DNA of 64,000 bases from contig DATKAE010000003.1 in the NCBI GenBank assembly GCA_035498405.1, positions 62,001-126,000 on the forward strand. The letters are read 5' to 3'. This stretch comes from DATBFU01 sp035498405 (GTDB lineage: Bacteria > Acidobacteriota > Thermoanaerobaculia > UBA5066 > Gp7-AA6). Positions 48,839-60,006 of this stretch are shown one piece after another; positions within the stretch are counted from its first letter, which is position 1; the number at the start of each line of letters is the position of its first letter. The translations under genes and the position numbers were made by a program. The notes below the pieces were generated by a model. It saw nothing but the letters and a program-made list of their open reading frames with translations, searched no databases and had not been told where the DNA came from.

Positions 48839-50647
48839 ATGCTCAGGAAACCGACAGGAACTCTCTTTGCGGTGGCTTTGTCTCTCGGCGCGGCATCGCT
48901 TTGCGGACAGACCTGTGAGGAGTGGCAGTGGTCGAATCCTCGGCCCCAGGGGAACCGCCTCGGAGGCGTCGTCTGGGCCAACGGGCTCTTCGTCGCCGTC
49001 GGGACGGCGGGCTCGGTCTTGACCAGCGCCGACGGCACGGCATGGACTCCGGCGGCGGCGCGGACGCGGCAGGACCTGCGCGACGTCGCGTGGACCGGCT
49101 CGCAGTTCGTGGCGGTCGGAGAAGGCGGCGCGGCGCTGACGAGCGGAGACGGCGTCACCTGGACCGAGCAGCAAACCGGTGTCACCGCGAGGCTTCGCCG
49201 AGTGATCTGGACCGGTTCGAAGCTCGTCGCCGTCGGCGACGCGGGCACGATCCTGGTGTCGGCGGACGGCCGGACCTGGTCGGCGGCGTCCTCGGGAAGC
49301 CGCGAGAATCTCTTCGACGCGGCCTCGGGAGCCGGCCGGCTGGTGGCCGTGGGCTCCAACGGCACCCTCCTCTCGAGCGCCGACGGCTCCGCCTGGCAGC
49401 CGTCGCCGGGCTGGATCGGTTCCTTCGCGTCCGTCGCCTGGAACGGATCCGTCTTCGTGACGTGGGGCACCATCTTTCCCGGGTATGCGTTGATTCTCTC
49501 GAGCCCGGACGGGATTCGCTGGTCCGGCGACTCGCCCGACATCCGCAACCTGATGTCCTCGCTCTTCTGGACGGGGACGGAGTGGGTCGGTGTCGGCGAC
49601 ACCGGCTCGATCTACCGAAGCGCCGACGGTGTGGCTTGGGTCGCCGTCTCCTCTTCGGTTCGCAGCGACCTCTCACGGCTGGCCTCCAACGGATCGCGGC
49701 TGGTGGCCGTCGGTTCGAAGGGCGCGATTCTCACCAGCGTCGACGGCGACTCCTGGGTCAATTCCTACCCGGGAATCCGGACCGCCTTCGCCGCCGTGGC
49801 CTCCGACGGGCACACCTACGTCGCCGTGGGCGTGTACGGGACGATCGCCGTCAGCAGCGATGGGGACACCTGGAGTCGAGTCCCGTCGGGGGTGGGAACC
49901 TGGCTGCTCGGCGTCGTGTGGAATGGCTCGCAGTTCGTGGCGGTCGGCGAGCGCGGCCGGATCCTGACGAGCCCGGATGGGATGACCTGGACGGTGCGCA
50001 CCGGGGAGAGCCAAACCGTCCTCTACGACGTCATCTGGGACGGCGGGCGCTTGCTGGCCGTGGGCACCGACGGGGAGGTTCTGACGAGCCTCGACGGGGC
50101 CGCGTGGACCCGGATCGCAGCCGTCGCCCCGAACGATCTCCGAAAGATCGCCTGGAGCGGCTCCCGATACGTTGTGGTCGGCGGGGAAGAGGCGCGCCTA
50201 ATCTACTCGAGCCCGGACGGCATCGTGTGGACCCTGGGCTATAGCCGCCCGGGAGGCGGAATTTCCGCCGTGACCTGGACCGGGAGCGCGTTCGTGGCCG
50301 TGGGCGACGAGGGTTCCGTTTTCACGAGCCCCGATGGCCTCGCGTGGACCGAGCAGGCGTCGGGCGTGCCGGTCTTCCTCGAGGGCGTGGCCTGGACGGG
50401 ATCGCGCCTGGTGGCGGTCGGCGAGTCGGGAACGCGCCTGGAGAGCGCGGACGGGCAGAGTTGGACCGCGGCGGCTTCCGGCACGACGAACGATCTGCTC
50501 GGTGTGGCCTGGAGCGGGGACCGGCTGCTCGCCTTCGGGCAGGCCGGCACGATCCTGACGAGCCGCTGCGACGCCGCCGGTGCTCCGGCGCGCTTGCCCG
50601 CGTCGGACGAGCCGGACCGCACGACGCGCGTCGTCGGCCGAGGCTAG
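48839..50647 (+). CDS. Secreted 14-repeat beta-propeller protein
   Basis: A 602-residue protein with a signal peptide (GTLFAVALSLGAASLCGQ). The rest is fourteen ~39-residue repeats of the form VAWTGSxFVAVGxxGxILTSxDGxxW. Fourteen blades fit two seven-bladed propellers, or one pseudo-double propeller. The repeat resembles BNR/Ycf48-like propellers. A binding or scaffold role outside the cytoplasm is inferred; no ligand is evident. The ATG follows AGGAGG. It separates carA and carB together with the permease gene. Confidence 0.82.
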   Translation: MLRKPTGTLFAVALSLGAASLCGQTCEEWQWSNPRPQGNRLGGVVWANGLFVAVGTAGSVLTSADGTAWTPAAARTRQDLRDVAWTGSQFVAVGEGGAALTSGDGVTWTEQQTGVTARLRRVIWTGSKLVAVGDAGTILVSADGRTWSAASSGSRENLFDAASGAGRLVAVGSNGTLLSSADGSAWQPSPGWIGSFASVAWNGSVFVTWGTIFPGYALILSSPDGIRWSGDSPDIRNLMSSLFWTGTEWVGVGDTGSIYRSADGVAWVAVSSSVRSDLSRLASNGSRLVAVGSKGAILTSVDGDSWVNSYPGIRTAFAAVASDGHTYVAVGVYGTIAVSSDGDTWSRVPSGVGTWLLGVVWNGSQFVAVGERGRILTSPDGMTWTVRTGESQTVLYDVIWDGGRLLAVGTDGEVLTSLDGAAWTRIAAVAPNDLRKIAWSGSRYVVVGGEEARLIYSSPDGIVWTLGYSRPGGGISAVTWTGSAFVAVGDEGSVFTSPDGLAWTEQASGVPVFLEGVAWTGSRLVAVGESGTRLESADGQSWTAAASGTTNDLLGVAWSGDRLLAFGQAGTILTSRCDAAGAPARLPASDEPDRTTRVVGRG

Positions 50648-50746
50648 CCGGGAATCTCGCCCCGAGCCTCGCGGAAAGGTCGAGGGTCCCGCCGGGCGGC
50701 GAAGAAACGCTTGCCCTGGCGGAGCCAAACACCCTAATCTCGCGCG

Positions 50747-53953
<3,207 letters not shown>

Positions 53954-53975
53954 GCGGCGAGGTGGCGGGTCGTCG

Positions 53976-55922
53976 GTGGTAGGAGGAGAAGAGGCGCGGC
54001 TCTCCTCCGAGGATCCGCGTCGGCCCGGCACGGGAGCTCGCGTCCTTCTCTTCGCGACGGCGCTCTCCGGGTACGCGCTGGCGCTGTCGGTCGCGTTTCC
54101 GCTGGGGGCGCCGGACCGCCTGCCGGTCCTGGCCCTCTCCTTCCTGCTCGCGCTCGCGGCAGCTCAGCGCTGGGCGCGAGGCGCCCGGCTCTTTGCGTTC
54201 CTCTTGCCGTGCGCCGGCGGGCTCGCGCGGCTGGCGGGCGGGACCGATCCCGCGGCCTGGCCGACGCTCTTGTTCGCGGGCTTTGCCGCGGGATGGACAT
54301 TTCGTTTCCTCTACGACTTCGACACGCGCCCGGACGCTTCCGGCCCGGATGGCGCCGTTCGGGCGCTCCTCGGGTTGTGGACCCTTTCCGCCCTGTTTGC
54401 CCTCGTCGAGGCCAGCACGCTCTGGGCGATCTTCCACGGGCTCTCGGGACGGACGGTGAACGGGGAGGGGCTGCCGGAGTCGACGGCGATCCGAGAGAGT
54501 CTGCTTTCCTTCGGCGCTCTCGCCGCGGGCGGCGGATTCTTCCTGCTCCTGCGCCGATCGGGAGAGGCGGTGCGGCGGCAGGCGCTCTCCTGGGCGCTCT
54601 ACGGAACCGCCCTGTCCGCGGCCGTGGCGATCCTGCAGCGCCTCTCGATTCTCCCCGGCGAGCGTCATCCCTTCTGGAAGATGACGGGAAGGCTTTCGGG
54701 AGGCGCGGTGGATCCGAATTCGCTCGGTCTGCTGTGCGCGATGGCCCTGGTCGTCGCCTTGGGCGTCGGGGGCCGGGGCGCGGGGCAACGGCTCTCCGCG
54801 ACACTCGGGGCCGTCCTCTTCGCCGCCGGACTACTCCTGTCGGGCTCGCGCAGCGGACTTCTTCTCGCCGGCATCAGCCTGCTCCTGCTGTTTCTGCGCA
54901 GGCCCCGGAGAGCCGGGTCGATGCGCGCTCTCGGTTTGGCCGCGGCCGCGGCGGCGGCACTGGCGGTGGTCCTGCTTTCCTCCTCGGCGCCCGGAACACT
55001 CGGAAGCCGGCTCCTCGGGAGCTTCGACACTTCGGTTCCCGTCGCCTACCGCGCCTCGGCGCGTCCCATGCTGTGGAGCGCCGCGTGGCGCCTGTTCCTA
55101 CGGCATCCGGTCCAGGGAGGCGGGATGGGTGTCTACGCGTGGCGGCTTCCGGATCTCCTGCGAGAACAGGGACTGGCCGTGGCCATCCGCGACAACCCGG
55201 GCAGCGCCTACGTTCAGGCCCTCGCCGAGACGGGAATCGTCGGTTTGGCGTTCACGCTCTTCTTCGCCGTGATGCTCACCCGAGACGGTGTCCGGCGGCT
55301 CACCCGAGGCGCCGAAGGGGACAACGGTGTCGCGAGCGCGTCGGCTCTGGCCGCTCTCGCTTTCCTGGGAGTCTTGGCCGTCGGATCGCACTGGCTCGCG
55401 GCGGACGCCGGCCTGTCGTTCTTTCTCATCGCTTCGATCGCCGCCCTTCCCTCCGAGGCCGAGCCTTCACGGCGGGCACGCCTCTGGCTTCGCACCGGAT
55501 TGTTGATCTACGCCGGGGCGGCATTTGTGTCGATGCTTTCGACCGCGCGCGCGCAGGAGACCTTTCGTTACGGAACTCTCGTCGGGTTCTACCCGCCGGA
55601 GCGGGGTCCGGGCGGCCCGTTTCAATGGACGCGTCGGAACTTCGCCCTCTGGCTCGCTCCCGGGGAGCGCCGCCGCGTGGGCTTGGCGAATTTTTCCCCG
55701 ACTGGCTTGCCGGTCGAGATCACGGCGCGCTCGGGGGATTGGCTGCTCTATCAGCGCCGTTTGCCGCCGGGCGCAGCCGCCGTGCTCGATCTCGAGGGCG
55801 CCTCGTCGGGCCCGGCCTCCGTCCGATTCGCGCTGTCCCGATCGTTTGTGCCGAGGCGTCTCGGAATTCCCGGGGGAGACGCACGTCAACTCGGCCTGCA
55901 GGCGGTGTTTCTCGACCGCTGA
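53976..55922 (+). CDS. O-antigen ligase/polymerase-like membrane protein (Wzy_C)
   Basis: A 648-residue polytopic protein with about a dozen helices. The Wzy_C-type segment is LSGSRSGLLLAGISLLLLFL, followed by a large loop with HPVQGGGMGVYAWRLP and GSAYVQALAETGIVGLAFTLFF. Such proteins ligate or polymerise lipid-linked glycans at the outer face of the inner membrane. The C-terminal ~120 residues are soluble and beta-rich (TRRNFALWLAPGERRRVGLANF), an unusual extension. The GTG lies 22 nt after the carB stop, with a further GGAGGAG just inside. The M23 protein gene follows after 9 nt. Confidence 0.82.
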   Translation: MVGGEEARLSSEDPRRPGTGARVLLFATALSGYALALSVAFPLGAPDRLPVLALSFLLALAAAQRWARGARLFAFLLPCAGGLARLAGGTDPAAWPTLLFAGFAAGWTFRFLYDFDTRPDASGPDGAVRALLGLWTLSALFALVEASTLWAIFHGLSGRTVNGEGLPESTAIRESLLSFGALAAGGGFFLLLRRSGEAVRRQALSWALYGTALSAAVAILQRLSILPGERHPFWKMTGRLSGGAVDPNSLGLLCAMALVVALGVGGRGAGQRLSATLGAVLFAAGLLLSGSRSGLLLAGISLLLLFLRRPRRAGSMRALGLAAAAAAALAVVLLSSSAPGTLGSRLLGSFDTSVPVAYRASARPMLWSAAWRLFLRHPVQGGGMGVYAWRLPDLLREQGLAVAIRDNPGSAYVQALAETGIVGLAFTLFFAVMLTRDGVRRLTRGAEGDNGVASASALAALAFLGVLAVGSHWLAADAGLSFFLIASIAALPSEAEPSRRARLWLRTGLLIYAGAAFVSMLSTARAQETFRYGTLVGFYPPERGPGGPFQWTRRNFALWLAPGERRRVGLANFSPTGLPVEITARSGDWLLYQRRLPPGAAAVLDLEGASSGPASVRFALSRSFVPRRLGIPGGDARQLGLQAVFLDR

Positions 55923-55931
55923 CGGCGATCC

Positions 55932-56921
55932 ATGGAGTTCCAATACCACCCCGCTTCGGGCCGACAAACCGTTGCCGCAATCTCGCTCGGAGCCCGGGGA
56001 GAGCGGCTGTTGGTGTTCGCCGTCGCGGTCGCCGCCTTGCTCGCGATCTCTCTCTGGTGGACGGTTCCGGCCGTTCTCGCGCGCGCGTCGCGGGAGGCGG
56101 GCTCTCCGACAATCTCGGGGGAGCTCGCGGCCGCCCGCGCGGAGGAGGCGCGGACACGCCAGCTGGCCGCCCGGCTCGCGGGACGAGAGCTCGCTTGGGG
56201 AGACAAGCTTGCCAAGGTCGCATTTCTCTACGGCGTGGCTCCTTCGGGCTGGCCCCGGGTTCTCGATCCCGCTCGGGACACTCTTACCGGCTCCGACCTC
56301 GAGCGGCTGGCCCTCGGCCTGCCCCTGTATCTACGCGGCCTCGAAAAGGGATTGGAGCTTCTCGCGGCGAAGGAGCAGGAGGATCCGGGTCTGTCCCAGA
56401 GGACGCCATCGATCGTGCCGATCTCGGGGGCGGTCTACGAGCCCGCGGCGTTCTTCGGCCCGCGTGTCTCGCCCTGGACCGGCCAGGAGGAGTTCTTCTG
56501 CGGCCTCGATCTGGCGGCGCCGGAGGGCGCGACGGTGACGGCCCCGGCCGAGGGCCGCGTCGTGTTCACGGGCCGGGCTCGGCGCGAGATCGCGCCGAGG
56601 CTCTGGCAGTTCGGGAGTCTGGTGGTCCTGGTGCACGGCCCGGAAGCGGCCACCGTCTACGGACACCTCTCGCGAATCGAGGTGCGCCGCGGGGACCTCG
56701 TCCGGCGGGGCCAGAAGCTCGGCGCCGTGGGAAAGAGCGGCTGGGCCCTTTCCCCGAGGCTCCACTACGAGCTCTGGAAGCCCCAGGGAGGTGCGTGGCG
56801 TCCGACCGATCCGCGCTTCGCCATCCTCGATCAGAGACTCGACGCGCCCTACCGGTCGCTCGGTCAGATGATCGCGACCTCCGCCCCCGGTCCGCCCGAG
56901 CGCCTGCCCGGCCTGCGTTAG
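55932..56921 (+). CDS. Degenerate M23 (LytM) peptidase-like protein
   Basis: A 329-residue protein with one N-terminal membrane helix (LLVFAVAVAALLAISLWWTV), a helical stalk (ELAAARAEEARTRQLAARLA) and a C-terminal LytM domain: SGAVYEPAAFFGPRVSPW, GLDLAAPEGATVTAPAEGRVVF, VYGHLSRI, LHYELW. The first zinc ligand of M23 (His of HxGxD) is replaced by Phe189, while Asp193, His245 and His278 remain. Such degenerate LytM proteins usually act as activators of cell-wall amidases rather than as peptidases. It directly follows the ligase-like gene, so an envelope role is likely. Confidence 0.8.
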   Translation: MEFQYHPASGRQTVAAISLGARGERLLVFAVAVAALLAISLWWTVPAVLARASREAGSPTISGELAAARAEEARTRQLAARLAGRELAWGDKLAKVAFLYGVAPSGWPRVLDPARDTLTGSDLERLALGLPLYLRGLEKGLELLAAKEQEDPGLSQRTPSIVPISGAVYEPAAFFGPRVSPWTGQEEFFCGLDLAAPEGATVTAPAEGRVVFTGRARREIAPRLWQFGSLVVLVHGPEAATVYGHLSRIEVRRGDLVRRGQKLGAVGKSGWALSPRLHYELWKPQGGAWRPTDPRFAILDQRLDAPYRSLGQMIATSAPGPPERLPGLR

Positions 56922-56960
56922 GGGAGCCCGGTCGCGCCTCGGGTCGGCGAGAGGGACCGC

Positions 56961-58136
56961 TCAGCCCGGGTAACGCCCGACGCGCTCGCGGTGAGCGGCC
57001 AGGCGACTCCGAACGTCCTCGAGGCGGTCGCCTCCCGTCACCTCGAGGACGGCGTCTGCCAGCACGAGAGCGAGCATGGCTTCGGCGATGACGCCGCAGG
57101 CGGGGACGGCGGCGACGTCGCTGCGCTCATAGGCGGAGCGGGCGGGCTCTCCCGTCTCCAAATCGATCGAGTCGAGCCCGCGCGCGAGCGTGGAGATCGG
57201 CTTCATGGTGACCACGACGATCAAGTCCTCGCCGTTGGTGACGCCCGCCTCGAGCCCTCCGGCGCGGTTGGTCCGCCGGCGCAGGCGCCCGTCCGGCCCT
57301 TTCTCGATCTCGTCGTGGGCGTGGGAGCCCGGTCCGCGCGCGGCCTCGACGGCGCTGCCGAACTCCACCGCCTTCACGGCAGGCACCGAGAGGAGGGCCT
57401 GGCCGATCCGACCGTCGAGCTTGCGATCCCAGGAAGCAAAGGAGCCCAGGCCGGCGGGTACACCCCGCGCTCCCACGAGAATCGTTCCGCCGAGCGTCTC
57501 GCCTTGCTGGCGGGCGCTGTCGACCTCGTCGACCATCTGCTTCTCGATCTGCGGGTCCAACGCGCGCAGCGGAGAGTCCTCGGCAACGCGCTCGAGCGAT
57601 GAAAAAGCGCGAGGCGAGGCCGTATCCGCGGCCGATCCCACCGAAAGCACGCCGCTCTTCACGTCGATGCCACACTGGCGCAGCAGCAGCTTGCACACAG
57701 CCCCGGCGGCGACGCGCGCCGCGGACTCGCGCGCCGAGGCGCGCTCGAGAGCGTCGCGAAGATCCCGGGCGCCGTACTTCATTCCGCCGGCCAGGTCCGC
57801 GTGTCCCGGGCGGGGCTTGGTGACGCGCTTGTCGGCCGCCGCCTCGGCGTCCACGCCGAAGGGCGCCATGACACTTTCCCAGTTCGCGTAGTCGCGGTTA
57901 CCGATGCCGATCGCGATCGGCGAGCCGAGGGTTAATCCTCCCCGGACACCCCCCTCGAAGACGGCTTCGTCTTTTTCGATTCGCATTCGGCCGCCCCGGC
58001 CGTAGCCGTGCTGTCGCCGCGCGAGCTCGTCGTTGACGAACTCCGGTTCGACGCGAAGGCCCGCCGGAATCCCCTCCAGGATCGCCGTCAGGCGGGGCCC
58101 GTGCGACTCCCCGGCCGTCGTGAGCTTGAGCGCCAC
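56961..58136 (-). CDS. aroC: Chorismate synthase
   Basis: A 391-residue FMN enzyme makes chorismate from EPSP, the last shikimate step. Signatures: LTTAGESHGPRLTAILEGIPAG at the N-terminus, RVTKPRPGHADLAGGMKY and REYAARVAAG-like ARESAARVAAGA. The basic and His residues that bind substrate are intact. The GTG at 58136 lies 6 nt after TAGACT on the minus strand. That box abuts MITE copy 2. Confidence 0.95.
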   Translation of the reverse strand: MALKLTTAGESHGPRLTAILEGIPAGLRVEPEFVNDELARRQHGYGRGGRMRIEKDEAVFEGGVRGGLTLGSPIAIGIGNRDYANWESVMAPFGVDAEAAADKRVTKPRPGHADLAGGMKYGARDLRDALERASARESAARVAAGAVCKLLLRQCGIDVKSGVLSVGSAADTASPRAFSSLERVAEDSPLRALDPQIEKQMVDEVDSARQQGETLGGTILVGARGVPAGLGSFASWDRKLDGRIGQALLSVPAVKAVEFGSAVEAARGPGSHAHDEIEKGPDGRLRRRTNRAGGLEAGVTNGEDLIVVVTMKPISTLARGLDSIDLETGEPARSAYERSDVAAVPACGVIAEAMLALVLADAVLEVTGGDRLEDVRSRLAAHRERVGRYPG

Positions 58137-58142
58137 GTGCGG

Positions 58143-58148
58143 AGTCTA
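58143..58148 (-). promoter_or_regulatory. Candidate -10 box (TAGACT) of aroC at the MITE edge
   Basis: On the minus strand TAGACT ends 6 nt before the aroC GTG. Its first three bases lie in the CTAG flank of MITE copy 2, mirroring the TAGAAT box at the edge of copy 1. Confidence 0.5.
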
Positions 58149-58149
58149 G

Positions 58150-58293
58150 CCCGCATTATTCAGGAACGACTCCGGCCGCCGCTCCGATCGCGGACACGCT
58201 GCACTTGGACGCGATGACGAACAAGCGCTGCAGAACCGTTTCGGCCCAGTCACTTGCTCGTGTTTCGGCCGGGTGTCCGTGAATAGTCCCGGG
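58150..58293. mobile_element. MITE-like element, copy 2 (144 bp)
   Basis: This is a close relative of 39297-39438. The left end CCCGCATTATTCA is identical; the right end reads TGAATAGTCCCGGG, with one inserted base. The left flank is CTAG (58146-58149); the right flank is CTGG, probably a decayed duplication. The central part shares long runs such as GCAGAACCGTTTCGGCCCAG with copy 1. No coding capacity. With its right margin it fills the 244-bp gap between aroC and the anti-sigma gene. Confidence 0.75.
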
Positions 58294-58380
58294 CTGGCGC
58301 CGGCCACCGCTCTACCGAGGGCGTTGCCGCTTCCAGATTCCTCGGGCCTTCGCCCTCGGACTGACCGCGCCGGGCGGCGC

Positions 58381-58770
58381 TCAGTCGGGCAGGAGTCCTT
58401 CGAGGGCTGCGGGTGTGGCGAGGCTGGCCTCGATCTCCTCGTTTCCGGAGGTCGCGGCGGGGCGGCCTCGGGAGCTGACGCCAGCCGCGAAGAAGAAGAG
58501 CAGGACCGCCGCCGCGGCAAGGAGGAGTCGCATCCGGTGCCGGCGGAGCCCATCGGTTCGAACTGCTTCCCGCACGCGCGCCACGAAACGCTCGTCGGGC
58601 GGCGCGGCGCCGGCGTCGGCGGGGCCGTCCTCCTTCAACGCGTCCCACGCGGTCGCGAGTCGAACCCGCCCGCGGCAGTCCGCGCAGAGGAACAGGTGAC
58701 GCTCGAGCTCCTCTCCACTGAGCCCGTCGCACCGAGCATGGCGTTGGTTGCGATTCTCCATCCAGGTCAT
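58381..58770 (-). CDS. Zinc-finger anti-sigma factor
   Basis: A 129-residue protein. The N-terminal finger has His and Cys in NQRHARCDGL, then RHLFLCADC (HxxxCxxC). One membrane helix (MRLLLAAAAVLLFFFAAGV) precedes a short outer tail. It should sequester the ECF sigma factor whose gene it overlaps by 4 nt (ATGA). With the Spy-like protein two genes upstream it resembles CnrY of the CnrYXH metal-sensing system. Confidence 0.82.
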   Translation of the reverse strand: MTWMENRNQRHARCDGLSGEELERHLFLCADCRGRVRLATAWDALKEDGPADAGAAPPDERFVARVREAVRTDGLRRHRMRLLLAAAAVLLFFFAAGVSSRGRPAATSGNEEIEASLATPAALEGLLPD

Positions 58771-59339
58771 GATCTCGACTCCTTGAAGCGCGCCCGAAGT
58801 TTTCGACGCGCGCGGTGTACCCGAACCCGCACGCCGGTGACCGTGATACCAAGGCGCCGAGCGATGGCCTCGTCGCCCACTCCCTCGAGCTCCCGGACGA
58901 GCAAGATTTCGCGGTCCAGGGGCGACAGGGCCGCCAGGGCCCGACGGAGCAAATCGAGGTCCTCCTGCCGCTTTTCGCCGCCGCCGCGCGCCGGCCGGTC
59001 CAAGACCGGAGTCTCGGGGCGTTTCCGGCGCACGATGTCGATCGCCGCGTTCACGGCGATCGTTCGCACCCAGGCGGTGAAGGACGAACGCTGCTCGTAG
59101 CGCGACAGCGCGCGGTAGGCTCGGAGGAACGCCTCCTGGGCGGCGTCTTCCGCGAGCGCCGGATCTCCGGTAATTCGGCGCGCGGCCGCGATCGCGGTGG
59201 GGGCCGCGGCCCGAACGAGGGAGGCGAAGGCGTCCTCGTCACCCTGGCGAGCCCGCTCGACGAGTGAGGCTTCCTCTGCCGCGGTCGCCGCGGCGGAGGA
59301 GCCGCCGGGGACGCCGCCCCCCGGGACCGGCGCGCGCAT
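58767..59339 (-). CDS. ECF-type RNA polymerase sigma factor
   Basis: A 190-residue sigma factor. Region 2: ARRITGDPALAEDAAQEAFLRAYRALSRYEQRSSFTAWVRTIAVNAAIDIVRR. Region 4: LSPLDREILLVRELEGVGDEAIARRLGITVTGVRVRVHRARRKLR. It lies 3 nt after the Spy-like gene and overlaps the anti-sigma gene, so the three form one operon. The N-terminal Gly/Ala-rich ~20 residues are unconserved. Confidence 0.92.
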   Translation of the reverse strand: MRAPVPGGGVPGGSSAAATAAEEASLVERARQGDEDAFASLVRAAAPTAIAAARRITGDPALAEDAAQEAFLRAYRALSRYEQRSSFTAWVRTIAVNAAIDIVRRKRPETPVLDRPARGGGEKRQEDLDLLRRALAALSPLDREILLVRELEGVGDEAIARRLGITVTGVRVRVHRARRKLRARFKESRS

Positions 59340-59342
59340 CCT

Positions 59343-59849
59343 TCAGGGCTCCTCGCCGTTCAAGAAGTTCTGGAAGGCCTTCGCCGATCGGTCCCCTCGG
59401 GCTTGCATGCGCTGCCGGAGCTCTCCGACTTTCTGCTTCTGCTCGGCCGTCAGGATCGGGAAGACCTCCGCCCGGAGGTGCGCGTACAGGACGGCACCGT
59501 TGGCCTCGACGCGCGAGAGGTCCGCCGCGCGGGTGCGGATCGCCGTCTCATCGATGGGATCGGCCAGGATCGCGTCGTGCAGCGCTCGGCGGGCGTCGAG
59601 CCCGGCCTTCATCTGGTCCTGGATCTCGGTCGCGCGCGTCTTCAGGATCGCGCGGATCTGCGTCTTCTGGTCGTCGGTCAGGTCGAGCGCGCGGGCGATC
59701 CTCGCGAAAGCGGGCCGACCGAAAGGCGACCCGGCGCCGGCGGCCGGCACGGCGCCCGCGGCGAGCCTTCCCGCGAAGAGACCTCCCAAGGCGACGGCCC
59801 CCGCCCCCGCCAGAACGAGAACGGAACGCCGGATGTTGCGGATGCTCAT
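59343..59849 (-). CDS. Spy/CpxP-like LTxxQ periplasmic protein (possible CnrX-like sensor)
   Basis: A 168-residue protein with an N-terminal membrane or signal helix (SVLVLAGAGAVALGGLFAGRLA). Two LTxxQ motifs are present: LDLTDDQKTQIRAIL and PILTAEQKQKVGELRQRM, separated by helices; this is the Spy/CpxP/CnrX four-helix hook. Spy and CpxP are periplasmic chaperone-sensors; CnrX holds an anti-sigma factor until metal binds. The ATG at 59849 has GAGGTG 8 nt upstream on the minus strand. It is the first gene of an operon with an ECF sigma and its anti-sigma factor, which favours a sensor role. Confidence 0.8.
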   Translation of the reverse strand: MSIRNIRRSVLVLAGAGAVALGGLFAGRLAAGAVPAAGAGSPFGRPAFARIARALDLTDDQKTQIRAILKTRATEIQDQMKAGLDARRALHDAILADPIDETAIRTRAADLSRVEANGAVLYAHLRAEVFPILTAEQKQKVGELRQRMQARGDRSAKAFQNFLNGEEP

Positions 59850-59994
59850 GATGTTCACCTCGATTGACTCCTTGTGGACACCCATTAGAACGCTTTTCCC
59901 CGCGGAAAGATTACGGCCGGGCGCAGCCTCCCGCAATCGCGCTTCCCGCGCCCGCGCTCGGCCGGAAGCAATCCGCGGGCCGGCGGAGAGGCCG

Positions 59995-60000
59995 TAGACT
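59995..60000 (+). promoter_or_regulatory. Candidate -10 box (TAGACT) of the helicase gene
   Basis: TAGACT lies exactly 6 nt before the GTG at 60007, as for atpZ and aroC. No -35 box is apparent. Confidence 0.5.
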
Positions 60001-60006
60001 GCCCGT

